Origin: CAYJBH01 sp964368625
Lineage (GTDB): Bacteria > Bacillota > Clostridia > Oscillospirales > Ruminococcaceae
Assembly (NCBI GenBank): GCA_964368625.1
Contig: CAYJBH010000002.1
Location: 1 to 64,000 of the forward strand
DNA: 64,000 nucleotides
Direction of reading: 5' to 3'
Positions within the stretch are counted from its first letter, which is position 1; every line of letters begins with the position of its first letter. Shown piece after piece: positions 61,807 through 64,000 of the stretch. The translations under genes were made by a program, and so were the position numbers. Under the pieces are notes generated by a model. That model was not told where the DNA came from and did no database searches. It saw only the letters and a list, made by a program, of their open reading frames with translations.

Positions 61807-62856
61807 TTATCCCCTTATTGAGTTCCAGTCCAGTATTACCTTACCGGATTCTCCAGTCTCCATAATACTAAATCCTTTTTCATAGTCCTTTATATCATAG
61901 TGATGTGTGATAATTTCGGATATGTCTAAACCGCTTTGCAACATGATATCCATCTTATACCAGGTTTCCCACATTTCACGACCATAGATACCTTTTAAGG
62001 TTAAACCATGAAAAATTATTTTTGACCAATCTACTGCAGTATTATCCGGCAGTAAGCCAAGGAGAGCAATTTTTCCTCCGTTCTTCATGTTCTTTACCAT
62101 ATCATTGAATGCATGCTGGCTACCGGACATTTCCAATCCCACATCGAAGCCTTCTCTCATACCAAGTTCTTTCATAACATCTGAAAGATCCTCTTTTGCA
62201 ACATTTACCGTTCTTGTAGCTCCCAATTTTTTAGCTAATTTAAGTCGATAATCGTTAAGATCGGTTATTACAACATGACGCGCTCCAATGTGTTTACATA
62301 TTGCCGAAGCCATAATTCCAATAGGTCCAGCCCCGGTTATCAATACATCCTCCCCTATCATATTGAATGATAGCGCTGTGTGAACTGCATTTCCCAGAGG
62401 ATCAAAACAGGAATACAGCTCGAGGGGAAGTGATGGTGAACATCTCCAAACATTTGTTGCCGGTATTACAAGATATTCTGCAAAGGCACCGTTAATATTT
62501 ACACCTACACCCTTTGTGTCTTTACAAAGATGAGGTTGACCTGCAAGGCAATTTCGGCATCTTCCGCAAACTATATGCCCCTCGCCTGAAACCATTTCTC
62601 CAACGCTAAAACCTTCAACGTTCTCACCTACCTCTACTATCTCTCCTACATATTCATGACCAATAGTAAGTCCCAGTGGAATGGTGGCCTTCGCCCAATC
62701 ATTCCACTGGTATATATGAAGGTCGGTTCCACAAATAGCAGTTTTTATAATTTTGATCTTTACATCATTCTTACCTGTAATCGGAATATCAACCTGCTTA
62801 AAGGTAATACCCCTTGCATTATCATCCTTTACAAGTGCCCACATTAAACTACCCAT
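61807..62856 (-). CDS. tdh: L-threonine 3-dehydrogenase
   Basis: A 349-residue zinc MDR enzyme that oxidises L-threonine to 2-amino-3-ketobutyrate with NAD+. Catalytic zinc region TAICGTDLHIYQWNDWA (about 36-52), structural zinc CGRCRNCLAGQPHLC (about 97-111), NAD site LITGAGPIGIMAS (about 172). IYQWNDWA is the typical Tdh sequence. AAAGGA is about 12 nt ahead of ATG 62856. Paired with kbl, it forms the standard threonine-to-glycine route. Confidence 0.96.
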   Translation of the reverse strand: MGSLMWALVKDDNARGITFKQVDIPITGKNDVKIKIIKTAICGTDLHIYQWNDWAKATIPLGLTIGHEYVGEIVEVGENVEGFSVGEMVSGEGHIVCGRCRNCLAGQPHLCKDTKGVGVNINGAFAEYLVIPATNVWRCSPSLPLELYSCFDPLGNAVHTALSFNMIGEDVLITGAGPIGIMASAICKHIGARHVVITDLNDYRLKLAKKLGATRTVNVAKEDLSDVMKELGMREGFDVGLEMSGSQHAFNDMVKNMKNGGKIALLGLLPDNTAVDWSKIIFHGLTLKGIYGREMWETWYKMDIMLQSGLDISEIITHHYDIKDYEKGFSIMETGESGKVILDWNSIRG

Positions 62857-62906
62857 CTATTTTTAATCCTTTCATGATGCTTGTAGTAAATATTATTTTT
62901 CTCAGC

Positions 62907-62954
62907 TCTCCTAAATAGGAGATTTTCTCAATGGGAGATTTCCTCAATAGGAGA
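62907..62954 (-). repeat. Three tandem 16-bp repeats across the fucosidase stop codon
   Basis: Copies at 62907-62922, 62923-62938 and 62939-62954, consensus TTTCCTCAATAGGAGA on the + strand. The outer copies differ from the middle one by a few bases. The stop of the fucosidase (62928-62930) lies in the middle copy, so its last residues (SPIEEISH) are repeat-encoded. The third copy can fold as TCTCCT-N4-AGGAGA and might act in termination. Confidence 0.8.
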
Positions 62955-64000
62955 AAAGACAATGTCTTCTTCCTCCATCTCAACACATATTACAGTTGCT
63001 AAAGCATTTTTTATATCTTTTTCTATAAAGAATCTCCACAACCCGTCACCTTCACAGGTTCGTCTCACAACATGTCTTATCTCCTCACCGGTGTCGAGAT
63101 AATATGCCTTCTTAATTTTATTTTCGATATTAAGTATCTCAATAAACGGTTGTGGTGTTAGAATGTGAATATACATTTTACCGGGTTTACAGGTATAAGC
63201 AAGTCCCTCTACTTCATATGTGGGAAGCGGAACCGCTTTGGTTCCGTAAATGCTATCTCCGTTCTTTTCTAAAAATTCACCTATTCTGTCTAGAATATCA
63301 ATACTCTCTGATGGAATTACACCGAACTTGTCTGGTCCAACGTTTAACAGATAGTTTCCACCGCGACTAACAATCTTAATTAACAATTTAAGAACATGTT
63401 CTGGATTCTTCCAGTTACCGTCGCTTCGTTTAAAGCCCCAGGTATCATTAAGGGTTGCCGGTACTTCCCAATCTCCGGGGTATGGCAAGGTTGGAATAAA
63501 GTTATCTCCGGTTGTCATATATTCGCCAAGGTTGTTACCTATTCTTCCACTAACGATGCAGTTAGGCTGAAGGCTTTTAACGAGATCAAACAACTCTTTA
63601 CTTTCTTCTCCAGTCATATCCAAAGGTGTATCAAACCATATCATACCAATATCGCCGTATTCAGTTAGCAACTCCCTAATCTGAGGTATGCATTTTTCAT
63701 CAAGATATCGTCTAAAATTCTTCTTACTATTATCCTTATCTGCCATGTATCCATCGGGATGATGCCAGTCCTGAGCCTGTGAGTAATAAACACAGAAAAT
63801 TAAGCCCTGCTTTTTGCACTCATCAGCCAACCCTTTAATAATGTCCTTTGCATAAGGAGATGAATCAACAATATTGTATGCACAGGATTTTGATTGGTAT
63901 AACGCAAATCCATCATGATGTTTTGATGTAATACAGATATATTTCATTCCCCATTTTTTTGCTTTAGCAACATAGTCTTTAGGATCGAAATTAACCGGAT
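62928..64000 (-). CDS. Alpha-L-fucosidase GH29, 5' end beyond the window
   Basis: The frame stays open to the window edge, reading FDPKDYVAKAKKWGMKYICI before the first visible Met at 63947, so the gene enters from the right and that Met is internal. GH29 landmarks: ITSKHHDGFALY (His pair near the start), nucleophile Asp in IGMIWFDTPLDM, and GNYLLNVGPDKFG. At least 357 residues are present; typical enzymes have 430-600. A signal peptide cannot be judged. It releases L-fucose from glycans. tdh begins 71 nt downstream. Confidence 0.93.
   Translation of the reverse strand, partial: PVNFDPKDYVAKAKKWGMKYICITSKHHDGFALYQSKSCAYNIVDSSPYAKDIIKGLADECKKQGLIFCVYYSQAQDWHHPDGYMADKDNSKKNFRRYLDEKCIPQIRELLTEYGDIGMIWFDTPLDMTGEESKELFDLVKSLQPNCIVSGRIGNNLGEYMTTGDNFIPTLPYPGDWEVPATLNDTWGFKRSDGNWKNPEHVLKLLIKIVSRGGNYLLNVGPDKFGVIPSESIDILDRIGEFLEKNGDSIYGTKAVPLPTYEVEGLAYTCKPGKMYIHILTPQPFIEILNIENKIKKAYYLDTGEEIRHVVRRTCEGDGLWRFFIEKDIKNALATVICVEMEEEDIVFSPIEEISH

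Noticed and set aside
62907..62954. The 16-bp repeats as a CRISPR remnant
   Set aside because: Units abut without spacers, are too short, and no cas gene is present.
1..64000. tRNA, rRNA or known riboswitch genes in the spacers
   Set aside because: I read all spacers by eye and saw no cloverleaf with a TTCGA-type arm and no recognisable riboswitch core; a covariance-model scan would be needed to exclude divergent ones.

Overview
The window looks like a chromosomal stretch of an uncultured, low-GC, endospore-lineage Bacillota, most likely class Clostridia. Support: AT-rich intergenic DNA with sigma-A-like promoters, AGGAGG-type ribosome binding sites, the sporulation-lineage genes yqfC, yqfD and a ylbJ-like gene, the yqfC-yqfD-phoH-ybeY-dgkA-era-recO order known from Bacillus and Clostridia, and a PadR/DUF1700/DUF4097 operon. 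I see no rRNA, tRNA, CRISPR array, transposase or prophage. Genes are tightly packed, often overlapping by 1-60 nt.

Layout. (1) 1-11.1 kb, + strand: the last codons of a probable phenylacetate-CoA ligase, a two-ACT-domain protein, then a surface-polysaccharide locus. capE-capF-capG make UDP-L-FucNAc; a WbuB-like GT4, a GT2 plus DUF2304 protein, an MBOAT acyltransferase with an SGNH-like partner, a membrane 4,6-dehydratase and a PglC/WbaP-type initiating phosphosugar transferase follow. No Wzx, Wzy or exporter is present in the window. (2) 11.1-17.1 kb, +: CPBP protease-like protein, tadA, an SDR, an ICMT/DUF1295-like membrane protein, then tig-clpP-clpX with a ClpX that lacks its zinc-binding domain. 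(3) 17.5-21.6 kb, -: DUF4097/DUF1700/PadR operon and a TrkA/TrkH potassium uptake pair. (4) 21.7-26.7 kb: MarR-MATE efflux pair, YwaF-like protein, an F420-ligase-family enzyme divergent from a LysR regulator. (5) 26.7-33.7 kb, -: YibE/F protein, lipoprotein, response regulator, soluble histidine kinase and an FtsX-type ABC transporter. (6) 34-39.5 kb: Xer-type recombinase, ABC-F protein, lysophospholipase-like hydrolase, zinc alcohol dehydrogenase, VOC protein. (7) 39.5-48.8 kb, -: HD-GYP protein, dcd, mutS2, and the recO-era-dgkA-ybeY-phoH-yqfD-yqfC block. (8) 48.9-54.4 kb, +: ylbJ-like gene, a four/five-cysteine mini-protein, nifS, nifU, mnmA (a sulfur relay to tRNA U34) and a bifunctional NAD(P)HX repair enzyme. 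(9) 54.5-57.3 kb, -: SPFH protein with three zinc ribbons, a YdjG-like zinc-ribbon membrane protein and a small membrane protein with an Asp/His tail. (10) 57.7-64 kb, -: GH29 fucosidase (cut by the window end), threonine dehydrogenase, 2-amino-3-ketobutyrate CoA ligase and a GH106-like glycosidase.

No single locus can be proved to be a new system from sequence alone. The best candidates for a second look are the zinc-ribbon/SPFH/acidic-tail trio, the ClpX without a zinc-binding domain, the ICMT-like protein that lost its RHP motif, the F420-ligase relative with its own LysR regulator, the conserved Cys mini-protein in front of nifS, and the glycosidase-threonine catabolism cluster.
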